A stretch of DNA of 58,413 bases from contig NZ_ATWL01000019.1 of assembly GCF_000421225.1 (NCBI RefSeq), positions 1 to 58,413 of the forward strand, given 5' to 3'. The translations under genes were made by a program, and so were the position numbers. The notes under the pieces were generated by a model. It did not search any database. It was given only the letters and a program-made list of their open reading frames with translations, and was not told where the DNA came from. The stretch is from Ruania albidiflava DSM 18029 (GTDB lineage Bacteria > Actinomycetota > Actinomycetes > Actinomycetales > Beutenbergiaceae). This document shows positions 51,691 to 58,413 of the stretch, in pieces. Within the stretch, counting starts at the first letter, position 1; every line of letters starts with the position of its first letter.

Positions 51691-52878
51691 TCACATGATC
51701 TTCTTGACTCCGGGGATCGTGCGCACGGTGGCAGCGAGCAGCCAGCAGGCCGGTACTGCCAGGAGAAGCAGGACGCCGAACTTCGCGATCGCCGGAGCTG
51801 TGACGTCCCGGAGCATCAGCGCAAGGCCGACCAGGATCGCGGGATGAATGACGTAGACGGTGAACGCGTTCGCCGTCAAGAGCCGCCGGATCGGTCCGGT
51901 GCCCGGTGCGAGTCGTCTGACCAATACCAGAACTACCACACTGAGCCCAGGGCCGAGCGCGGCCGTGAGGACTCCTGCCACGATCGCAGAGGTACGAGGG
52001 TCCGGCGACATCATCCCAGGCGCGAGCACTGCAAGCGTGAGCGCGGACAGGACTGCGCTCATCGCGGCGACTGAGGCGGGTACACGTTCTAGCCACCGAT
52101 GCCGGGACGCGAGCGCACCAGCGGCAAACATCAACGCGTACTGCGGAAGGAAGGACGGCGTCGGCAAGCCCACGACCGGCCAATGAGTGCCGTCGGGAAC
52201 GATGAGCCGCCAGACCGCCCCCGTTGCGGCCATGACGGCCATGAGCGCGAGGAGCTGGCCGACGGCAATTCCGGGGCGAAGTTCGGATGCGGTGTCCCGG
52301 CCAGGCCAAGGGGTTCCGCGTGCGGCGCGGTAGGCGGCGTAGGTCAACGAGAGTGCCAGCAGCACTTCGAGGAACCAGGCCGGTCCCGCATCGATGGTGC
52401 GCAGGTAGTGCAGAGCGTAGGGCGGTCGGTCCGAGTCGAGTAGCCAGGAGTGGAAGTTGGCAAGCGGGCGCACGATCAGCACAAAGCCGAGCAGCGGGAG
52501 GCCAAGACGGATGAGCCGATCCCGGGCGAATACGCGCGGCCCGTGTCGGTCGACCGACGCAGGAACGAAGTATCCCGAGATCAGGAAGAACAGGCCCATG
52601 AACCAGGTCTGGTTCAGCACAACCAGCACGTCCAGTGCATAGGCCGACGAATCCTGCGGGGGCTCGTTGTAGAACCAGACGGGGATGTTCCCGTAGGTGA
52701 CCGCGCAGTGGTGCGCGATGACGAGGATGGTCACTGCCACCCGGACCGTGTCGATCCACGGTAGTCGCGGACGGGCACGGGCCTCGGCCCGGTGCAGCCC
52801 CCGCAAGTTCGGTTGAGACTCTCTATGCATCAGATCGGCGTCCTGTCTGTGCTCTCGTGCGGTGAATGGTCGCGACAT
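51691..52878 (-). CDS. Acyltransferase family 3 membrane protein
   Basis: This 395-aa protein, with about ten membrane spans, opens RPRLPWIDTVRVAVTILVIAHHCAVTYG. The His pair in the first span and LFFLISGYFVPASVDRHGPRVFARDRLIRLGLPL are typical of OafA-like acyltransferases, which acylate sugars or lipids at the membrane. The ATG at 52878 is preferred because TATTAC (52889-52894, minus strand) lies about ten bases away, giving a near-leaderless transcript; an ATG at 52830 is in frame. A TetR-type operator sits directly upstream of the -10 box, and the TetR gene is the next gene on the same strand. Confidence 0.85.
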   Translation of the reverse strand: MSRPFTAREHRQDADLMHRESQPNLRGLHRAEARARPRLPWIDTVRVAVTILVIAHHCAVTYGNIPVWFYNEPPQDSSAYALDVLVVLNQTWFMGLFFLISGYFVPASVDRHGPRVFARDRLIRLGLPLLGFVLIVRPLANFHSWLLDSDRPPYALHYLRTIDAGPAWFLEVLLALSLTYAAYRAARGTPWPGRDTASELRPGIAVGQLLALMAVMAATGAVWRLIVPDGTHWPVVGLPTPSFLPQYALMFAAGALASRHRWLERVPASVAAMSAVLSALTLAVLAPGMMSPDPRTSAIVAGVLTAALGPGLSVVVLVLVRRLAPGTGPIRRLLTANAFTVYVIHPAILVGLALMLRDVTAPAIAKFGVLLLLAVPACWLLAATVRTIPGVKKIM

Positions 52879-52894
52879 GGTCGAGACAGTAATA

Positions 52895-52910
52895 CGATAC
52901 AGCCGTATCG
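52895..52910. promoter_or_regulatory. TetR operator at the acyltransferase promoter
   Basis: CGATACAGCCGTATCG is palindromic at 14 of 16 positions. It lies between the presumed -35 and -10 regions of the acyltransferase, where a bound repressor would block transcription. It matches the form of the site in front of the TetR gene. Confidence 0.65.
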
Positions 52911-52995
52911 GTTAGTGGTGTAAGCTCGATGAGTCTGGCCTTGGCGGTGACTGACCTCAGAGCGCTTCCCGCCCGGGAGGAGGCCTGGAGGCCCG

Positions 52996-53716
52996 GTGGA
53001 AGCGTTCGGAGGGCGTGTGGGCGATCGCGAGATGGGGCAAACGTTCTTCCTCCCCGTCCACCCGGTCTCCACCTTTGCCTCCTTCGGCCGGATGTTCACC
53101 GGTCTCGGGCGGGAGTCCCTCGGCTGGCTGCTGATCGACGACGCCGGTCAGGCCGCGCCTCAGTACGCGGCGGGAGCCATCTGGCGTGCGCAGCGTGTGC
53201 TGGCGGTCGGCGACCCGCTCCAGCCCGTGGCCACCATCCTGCAGAAGGCGCAACGGGACATCGCGCGCCTACCGGCTCTCCGCCACGTGGATCCCGCCGC
53301 TGTCCGCGGTGCAGACGCTCGCCGACCGGGTCTCGGCGTTCGGTACCTTGTTGGACCAGGGAGAGGAACGCACCTGGGTGGGCGCACCACTGACCGTGCA
53401 CCGGCGGTGCGACGAACCGATGTTCTCGCTGTGCAACCAGATCGCCTACAACGGCATCATGGTCAACGGTGTGCACCGGGACGCCGACGGCCCAGCAGAT
53501 CACGATCCGTTCCACGAGCGTTCCGGACCGGTGATCGCCCCGAGCCACTGGGCGGATGAACCGGTGCACACCCGCGGGACCCATCGGCGCCTGTACGTGG
53601 TCGGTGACCATGCCGCTGGGGCGAAGCACAACTACTTCCACCAGCTCGCCCTCACCCTCACGCCGCCATCCAGCTGGCGGACCGCCGATCCTGACCTGCG
53701 CTCTCAGCCGCGGTGA
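52996..53716 (+). pseudogene. Superfamily 1 helicase (DNA2/NAM7-like), frameshifted and deleted
   Basis: Frame 1 from 52996 encodes [40 protein letters not shown] and [10 protein letters not shown], that is, motif II (D-D-A-G-Q) and motif III of an SF1 helicase. Around 53270-53285 the homology moves to frame 2, [20 protein letters not shown] and [28 protein letters not shown]. It then jumps at HTRGTH to the extreme C-terminal block RRLYVVGDHAAGAKHNYFHQLA. So it has lost its N-terminus with Walker A, carries a frameshift, and has an internal deletion of the last motifs. It is clearly non-functional. Confidence 0.8.
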
Positions 53717-55815
53717 CCACCGCCCCGCGCACTGGCGGCATGTCCATTGCCTGGCGTCACCCGCGCCACCCGGCACTCGTACGGGGTCAGCGTGGCCCGC
53801 AGAGGCCCGCCGGGGGAACCGAGCACCGTCTCGGCCTCCGGCACCCCGCGCGGGCGGCGGATGGTCCGGCTGGTCAGGTTCACCTCGATCAACCAGTCGG
53901 CCGAGCCGCCGACGGCGGTGCGGAGCCACCCGAAGTAGGTCCGGGACCGGGGCGCCAGGGCCCGGAAGGCGCCCCGGGTCAGCGCCGGCTCCGCCCGGCG
54001 CAGCGCGATCAGGTCCCGGTAGTAGGTCAGCACCGAGTCCGGGTCGTCGGTCTGCTCGGCCACGGTGAACCCCCGTGAGTCCTCCCGGCCGGTCTGCCAC
54101 GGTGTGCCGGCGGTGAAGCCCGTCGTCAGGCCCGGCTCCCAGCGCATCGGCACCCGGGCATGGTCCCGGGCACCGGGCAGCACCTGGGCGAGTGCGACCG
54201 CCTCGCTCAGCCCGGTCTCGCACAGCTCCGCATACCGGTTGCGCGACTCCACGTCCTGCAGGTCACCTACCGAGGTGAACTCCTGGTTGACGGCGCCGAT
54301 CTCCTGGCCCTGGAACAGGAACGGGGTCCCGGGGAGGGTGAGCTGGATGGTCGCCAGCACCTTCGCCGCCGCTGCCCGTAGCTCCGGGTCGCGATCCTTG
54401 GCGCCGAGCACCTTGGACAGCATCCGCGGGTTGTCGTGGTTGTCGTAGAACAGCGCGATCGCATCACCAGGCCCGGTGCGCGCCAGGTAGTCCAGGTAGA
54501 AGCCCTTCAGGTAGGCCAGGTCGTAGCGGTAGTCGTCCCAGCGCACCTTCCCCGGCCCGTCCAGCACGTCGAAGTTGAACACCAGGTCCAGCTCAGCCCG
54601 GCTGCGGTTGCTCAGCAGCCGGGACATCTCCACCCCCACCCCGGGTGTCTCACCGACCATCACCCCGGCCTCATCGGGCGGCAGCGGGCCGCCGAGCGTG
54701 CCATCTGCGAAGCGCTCGCGGGCGGTGGACGCCGGTGGCGGGTCGTCGCTCCTGCGGGTGAAGCCGGCCTGGCGCAGCTCGGCCAGATAGGCGTGCAGGT
54801 GCGGACCGAAGAAGTAGTGCTCGATCCCCGGGAAGCCCATCAGGCGCCCGATCGCCTCGTTCCCGTCGGGCAGCCCGGACCGTTTGGAGATGTAGTTGAT
54901 CACGTCCAGACGGAAGCCGTCGATCCCGCGGCCCCGCCACCAGCGCACGATCTCGGCAACCTCGGCCCGCACCTGCGGGTTCTCCCAGTTCAGGTCCATC
55001 TGCCCCGGCGCGAACAGGTGCAGCGCCCACCGCCGTGCCTCCGGCACCCAGCGCCAGGCACTACCGCCGAAGAACGAGGTCCAGTTGTTCGGCGGTGGAC
55101 CGCTACCGTCCTCCCCGGGTGCTCCGGGCACCAGGTGGTAGTAGTCCCCGTACGGGCCGTCCGGGTCGGCCACAGCGGCGCGGAACCACTCGTGCTCGGC
55201 GGAGGTGTGGTTGACCACCAAGTCCAAGATGATGCGCATGCCCCGCTCGTGGCAGCCGGCCACCAGCTCGTCCAGGTCCGCCAACGTGCCCATCTCGGCC
55301 ATCACCGCGCGGTAGTCGCGCACGTCGTAGCCCATGTCCTCGTTCGGGGAGTCGAAGATGGGGGAGAGCCACACACAGTCCACGCCCAGGTCGGCCAGAT
55401 GGTCCAGCCGGGAGGTGATCCCACGCAGGTCCCCGATGCCGTCGGCGTCGGAGTCCGCGAACGAGCGCGGGTACACCTGGTAGAACACCGCCTCGCGCCA
55501 CCACTCCGCCCCGGCGAGGACCACACCGCCCGGTGCGGCTGCGCCGTCCGGAGCATGCTGGGCGGGTGCACCGACCTGGTCCAGGCGTGCTGCGCCGTCG
55601 TCGTGATCGGCGAGCACGGTGACCAGCGAGCTGACGAAACCGTCCCCGAGCACGGGGCGCGCCAGCCGCGCCACCGTGCCCAGGCGCAGGTTCGCCACCA
55701 CCGGGTTGCGCACCCAGCCCCGGGACCGGCCCAGCTGCAGCAGCACCTTGTCGATCGCATCCCGGCCGACCGGATGGGCGTAGACCTCCTTGAGCCGGCT
55801 GCGCGCATCAACCAT
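53704..55815 (-). CDS. GH13 alpha-glucosidase (oligo-1,6-glucosidase type) with N-terminal extension
   Basis: This 703-aa protein has all four conserved GH13 regions. These are DLVVNHT (I), GFRLDVIN with the nucleophile Asp (II), VMVGETPG with the acid/base Glu (III), and FYDNHDNPRM with the stabiliser Asp (IV). It also has FYQVYPRSFADSDADGIGDLRGI. Val after the nucleophile Asp is the residue linked to alpha-1,6 specificity in this subfamily. About 130 residues before the catalytic domain (MVDARSRLKEVYAHPVGRDA onward) form a helical extension not usual in the family. The start at 55815 overlaps the transporter stop by 8 bp, so the two are one operon. Probably cytoplasmic; no signal peptide. 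Confidence 0.92.
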   Translation of the reverse strand: MVDARSRLKEVYAHPVGRDAIDKVLLQLGRSRGWVRNPVVANLRLGTVARLARPVLGDGFVSSLVTVLADHDDGAARLDQVGAPAQHAPDGAAAPGGVVLAGAEWWREAVFYQVYPRSFADSDADGIGDLRGITSRLDHLADLGVDCVWLSPIFDSPNEDMGYDVRDYRAVMAEMGTLADLDELVAGCHERGMRIILDLVVNHTSAEHEWFRAAVADPDGPYGDYYHLVPGAPGEDGSGPPPNNWTSFFGGSAWRWVPEARRWALHLFAPGQMDLNWENPQVRAEVAEIVRWWRGRGIDGFRLDVINYISKRSGLPDGNEAIGRLMGFPGIEHYFFGPHLHAYLAELRQAGFTRRSDDPPPASTARERFADGTLGGPLPPDEAGVMVGETPGVGVEMSRLLSNRSRAELDLVFNFDVLDGPGKVRWDDYRYDLAYLKGFYLDYLARTGPGDAIALFYDNHDNPRMLSKVLGAKDRDPELRAAAAKVLATIQLTLPGTPFLFQGQEIGAVNQEFTSVGDLQDVESRNRYAELCETGLSEAVALAQVLPGARDHARVPMRWEPGLTTGFTAGTPWQTGREDSRGFTVAEQTDDPDSVLTYYRDLIALRRAEPALTRGAFRALAPRSRTYFGWLRTAVGGSADWLIEVNLTSRTIRRPRGVPEAETVLGSPGGPLRATLTPYECRVARVTPGNGHAASARGGGHRG

Positions 55816-57241
55816 CCTCGCCGCCCCGGCTCGGCATCGGACGGGGATCGATGGCACCCTCCGGCTGAGCGCCCAGGGCCGCCTCCCGATCACGCAGGTC
55901 CGCGACGATGCCGGCATAGGTCGCCTCGTCCAGGCGATACGTGCGCGCCAGCACCAGCCAGCTGAGCGCCACCAGCAGCATCGGCAGCACCATCATCGCC
56001 ACCTTCAGCACCGCGATACCGCCGTCGGTCACCTCCGCCGGCGTCTGCGCCTCGTTGATCCCGGAGACGATCAGCGTCAGCCCCACCGCTCCGGCGGCCA
56101 ACGCGCTGGCGGCCTTGTAGATGAACGGCTGTAGGGAGAAGGTCACCGACTCGTTGCGCCGGCCCAGCTTCCACTGCCCGTACTCCACCGAGTCGGCGAT
56201 GAACATCATCATCAGCAGCTGGATGAACGCCTGCCCGGCGAACAGCAGCACCCCGGCCACACCGATCACCACCATCGAGGAGCCCGCCACCAGGAACACT
56301 GCATACCCGGCCACGCAGGACAACGTCGCCAACAGGTGCACCCGCCGCCGGGCCAGGCGCTTGGACACCAGCGGGAACGCCAGCAGCCCACCGATCTGGG
56401 TGACGCCGAGGATCGCGGCGAACACCGGGTACATGCCCGCGTCGCCGTAGGCGTAGGTGAAGTAGTACAGGCCCAGGCTGGTGGTGATCGTGTACCCGGT
56501 CATGAACACCACCATCGCCACGGTGACCCAGAGCAGCTGGTCGTTGCCCACGATCACCCGCAGCAGCTCCCGCAGCGGCGTCTGCTCGGTGCTCGTGGCC
56601 ACCTGCTGCCGGGTGGCCACCAGCGTGATCGCCTGGAAGGCCAGCATCAGCACTGCCACTGCCAGAGCGAGGACGAACCAGGCCCGCTGCGCCGAGCCCA
56701 GTGCGCTGGTGAGCGCCTCGGTCACCGGGACCAGCGCCACCACCACGGTGAACACCCCCACGTTCGCGCACAGCCGCGCTACCACACCGATCCGTTCCCG
56801 CTCGCCCTGCTGCCGGGATAGCGAGGGCAGCATCCCGTAGTAGGAGATGTCGTTGATCGTGTAGGCGACCTCCCAGAGCAGGTACACGCCGACGAACACC
56901 ACCACGAACACCGGCCCGCTCACACCCCAGTCGGAGAACATCAGCAGTGTCGCCCCCGCCCAGGCGAGCGCGCCTCCGGCGATCCATGGCTTGAACTTGC
57001 CCCACCGGGTGCGGGTGTTGTCCACCACGTAACCCATCACCGGGTCGTTGACGGCGTCGAACAGCCGCATCACCACCAGCACCACGGTGATCGCGCCCAG
57101 GGTGGCGTCGGAGACCCGCACCACCTCGGTGAGGTAGACGAGCAGATACATCGTCACCAGGGTGGCGACCATGTCACGCCCGAGGGTGCCCAGGCCAAAA
57201 CCCCAGATATTGCGGCGGCCCGCCGGGGCATCGGCGGCCAT
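55808..57241 (-). CDS. GPH/MFS-type sugar:cation symporter
   Basis: This protein, about 477 aa with roughly 12 membrane spans, matches the glycoside-pentoside-hexuronide family: NIWGFGLGTLGRDMVATLVTMYLLVYLTEVV, RLFDAVNDPVMGYVVDNTRTRWGKFKPWI (the D-x-x-x-D-P-x-x-G motif), and a later DSVEYGQWKLGRRNE. The ATG at 57241 is used; an in-frame GTG at 57259 would add six residues, and neither has a Shine-Dalgarno. It is the first gene of an operon with the GH13 glucosidase and probably imports the oligosaccharide that the enzyme cleaves. Confidence 0.9.
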   Translation of the reverse strand: MAADAPAGRRNIWGFGLGTLGRDMVATLVTMYLLVYLTEVVRVSDATLGAITVVLVVMRLFDAVNDPVMGYVVDNTRTRWGKFKPWIAGGALAWAGATLLMFSDWGVSGPVFVVVFVGVYLLWEVAYTINDISYYGMLPSLSRQQGERERIGVVARLCANVGVFTVVVALVPVTEALTSALGSAQRAWFVLALAVAVLMLAFQAITLVATRQQVATSTEQTPLRELLRVIVGNDQLLWVTVAMVVFMTGYTITTSLGLYYFTYAYGDAGMYPVFAAILGVTQIGGLLAFPLVSKRLARRRVHLLATLSCVAGYAVFLVAGSSMVVIGVAGVLLFAGQAFIQLLMMMFIADSVEYGQWKLGRRNESVTFSLQPFIYKAASALAAGAVGLTLIVSGINEAQTPAEVTDGGIAVLKVAMMVLPMLLVALSWLVLARTYRLDEATYAGIVADLRDREAALGAQPEGAIDPRPMPSRGGEDG

Positions 57242-57314
57242 GCTGGGGGAGGAGGTCACGAGTGGCAGTCTGCCAGGCGTGGGAGCGCGGCGGGGCCGGT
57301 AGTCTCGGTGCGCG

Positions 57315-58142
57315 ATGGCCACCGCAGAACCTGAACCACTGCTCGATGCTGCCGCTGTGGCTGCGCTCCGTGCGCCCGCCGTTAGGGGTTCGCGCTGGTG
57401 GGTGCTGGTGGCTGTGCTGGCCGTGCTGGTGCTGGCGCTGCCGGCTGTGCTGTACGTCGTTGCCGACGGTCAGCACTCGCTCGGCGGCGATCGCCTGGAG
57501 CACCTGCTCGGCCGCACCGAGCAGGTCACTGCTCGGGTGGACGCGGTGCAGCATGTGGGGTACTGCGGTAGGCTGTCGGAGTCGCGGGAGCAGTTCCGGA
57601 TCGAGCTGAACTGGACCGCGGGACCGCCGCCCGGGCACGGCGGCTACCTGGTCTGCAAGAGTGCACCCGGTGTGGGGGAGAACATCTCGGCCTGGGTGGA
57701 TGCGGACGGCTACGTCCAGCTGGAGTCGCCCACCGAGGTCCGGCTGGCCGTCGCCGGGATCGGCCTGGCCCTCGCGCTGGTGACGATCGGTACCGGTGCC
57801 GGCATCCTGATCCCGCCCGCCCGCCGGCGCCGCCGATTGGGGTCGGCTGCCGATGCGCCGCTGCTGCCACCTGTCCCGGTGCTTGCCGGGGAGAACCGGA
57901 GCAGGCAGCTCGGCTTCCCGTTCCGCCCGGCGTCGCCCGCAGAAGGTGTTGCTCCACCGATGTGGGCGGTACCGGTGCTCCACGCTGCCCCCGGCGAGGC
58001 TCCCGTGCCCACCAGTCTGCGCAAGCTGCGCGGCCGATGGTACTTCCGGGCCGGGCCGATGCTGGCGTCCGGACGTCAGCTCGGGGTGCTGGAACGTGCC
58101 GGCGAGCGCTGCTGGGTGGAGTGCCGGGCGTTGCGGCGCTAG
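57315..58142 (+). CDS. Two-span membrane protein of unknown function
   Basis: This 275-aa protein has one membrane span near residue 30-50 (WWVLVAVLAVLVLALPAVLYVV), an outer region of about 100 residues with two cysteines (VGYCGRLSES ... GGYLVCKSAPG), and a second span (VAGIGLALALVTIGTGAGILI). A cytoplasmic tail of about 100 residues follows. TAGTCT at 57300-57305 lies nine bases before the ATG, so the mRNA is nearly leaderless. The IS481-type element begins within about 100 bp of its stop. Not recognised. Confidence 0.65.
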   Translation: MATAEPEPLLDAAAVAALRAPAVRGSRWWVLVAVLAVLVLALPAVLYVVADGQHSLGGDRLEHLLGRTEQVTARVDAVQHVGYCGRLSESREQFRIELNWTAGPPPGHGGYLVCKSAPGVGENISAWVDADGYVQLESPTEVRLAVAGIGLALALVTIGTGAGILIPPARRRRRLGSAADAPLLPPVPVLAGENRSRQLGFPFRPASPAEGVAPPMWAVPVLHAAPGEAPVPTSLRKLRGRWYFRAGPMLASGRQLGVLERAGERCWVECRALRR

Positions 58143-58250
58143 GTGTACCCGGCCAGGAGGTTGGTAGCACTCGGCGGGTCTGGTTGACCTAGGAGGAGCC
58201 TCCGAGTGGGGTGTGGCTGTTCGAAGGCTGCACCACCACAAGGAGGCTCC

Positions 58251-58413
58251 GTGTCACACCGTAATGCCCGCCTGACCTTCTATGGTCGGCGTCTGATCGT
58301 CGACCGTCACCGGGATGGTTGGAAGCAGGCCCACATCGCTGCCGCGATGGGTGTGTCCCGCAAGTGCGTCAAGACCTGGATCGACCGCTACCAGGCTGAG
58401 GGCGAAGGGGGGG
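58251..58413 (+). CDS. IS481-type transposase, N-terminal part (cut by window edge)
   Basis: GTG at 58251 is preceded by AGGAGG. The visible 54 codons read SHRNARLTFYGRRLIVDRH, GWKQAHIAAAMGVSRKCVKTW and IDRYQAEGE. This is the helix-turn-helix start of IS481-family (integrase-core) transposases. The DDE domain lies beyond the window. The left end of the element should lie between the stop at 58142 and 58251; I could not fix its inverted repeat. Confidence 0.85.
   Translation, partial: MSHRNARLTFYGRRLIVDRHRDGWKQAHIAAAMGVSRKCVKTWIDRYQAEGEGG

Noticed and set aside
1-58413. CRISPR array, Cas genes or intact prophage
   Set aside because: No direct-repeat/spacer pattern, cas motifs or phage structural genes were seen; only IS ends and a recombinase remnant.

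Overview
This is a very GC-rich window with extreme third-position bias and several leaderless transcripts (a TANNNT-type -10 box about 6 nt before the start codon). It carries a SAM-IV riboswitch and an rne / rplU-rpmA-obgE-proB ... proA ... nadD-rsfS neighbourhood. This is the typical layout of an actinobacterium, most likely Micrococcales; genus is not determinable from the window alone. Both ends lie inside insertion sequences (an ISL3-type transposase tail at left, an IS481-type transposase head at right).

Layout. 0-2.1 kb: transposase tail, a CoiA-like nuclease gene and a 3' scrap of mutM. 2.1-5.6 kb: a catabolic pair (diaminopropionate ammonia-lyase-like enzyme plus M20 amidohydrolase), divergent from a LysR regulator across a 24-bp palindrome. 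5.7-8.7 kb: KDG kinase and KDPG aldolase, divergent from a LacI regulator, with two identical 14-bp operators in opposite orientation. 8.7-19.3 kb: an orphan DevR/DosR-like response regulator, an M20 dipeptidase, a SARP/NB-ARC/TPR regulator, an APC permease, a GNAT, a LacI regulator, a DevS-like GAF kinase and a small membrane protein. A DosR-type box lies upstream of that last pair. 19.7-30 kb: housekeeping rne, rplU, rpmA, obgE, proB, with an uncharacterised 666-aa membrane protein and an fdhA-type dehydrogenase set between rne and rplU.

30-43 kb: proB and proA are split by an 11.8-kb block. It holds a SLOG-like protein, a membrane protein with a TIR-like C-terminus, an asparagine-synthetase-like protein whose glutaminase site is destroyed, an osmoprotectant ABC importer, a glutaminase-STAS-cNMP fusion, a flavin reductase, and a flavin monooxygenase-like gene behind a SAM-IV riboswitch and a cysteine-rich leader ORF. 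The best candidate for an undescribed system is the SLOG / membrane TIR-like pair, possibly with the altered AsnB. The clearest regulatory novelty is the SAM-IV plus cysteine leader arrangement.

43-49 kb: proA, a P450, an SGNH lipoprotein, nadD, rsfS, a histidine phosphatase and tRNA-Ala(GGC). 49.1-53.7 kb: a decayed island next to the tRNA, with a serine recombinase remnant, an AraC fragment, a TetR / membrane protein / acyltransferase set with matching operators, and a helicase pseudogene. 53.7-58.4 kb: a GH13 glucosidase and its GPH-type transporter, a small membrane protein, and the IS481-type element. Assignments rest on motifs read by eye; no database search was run.
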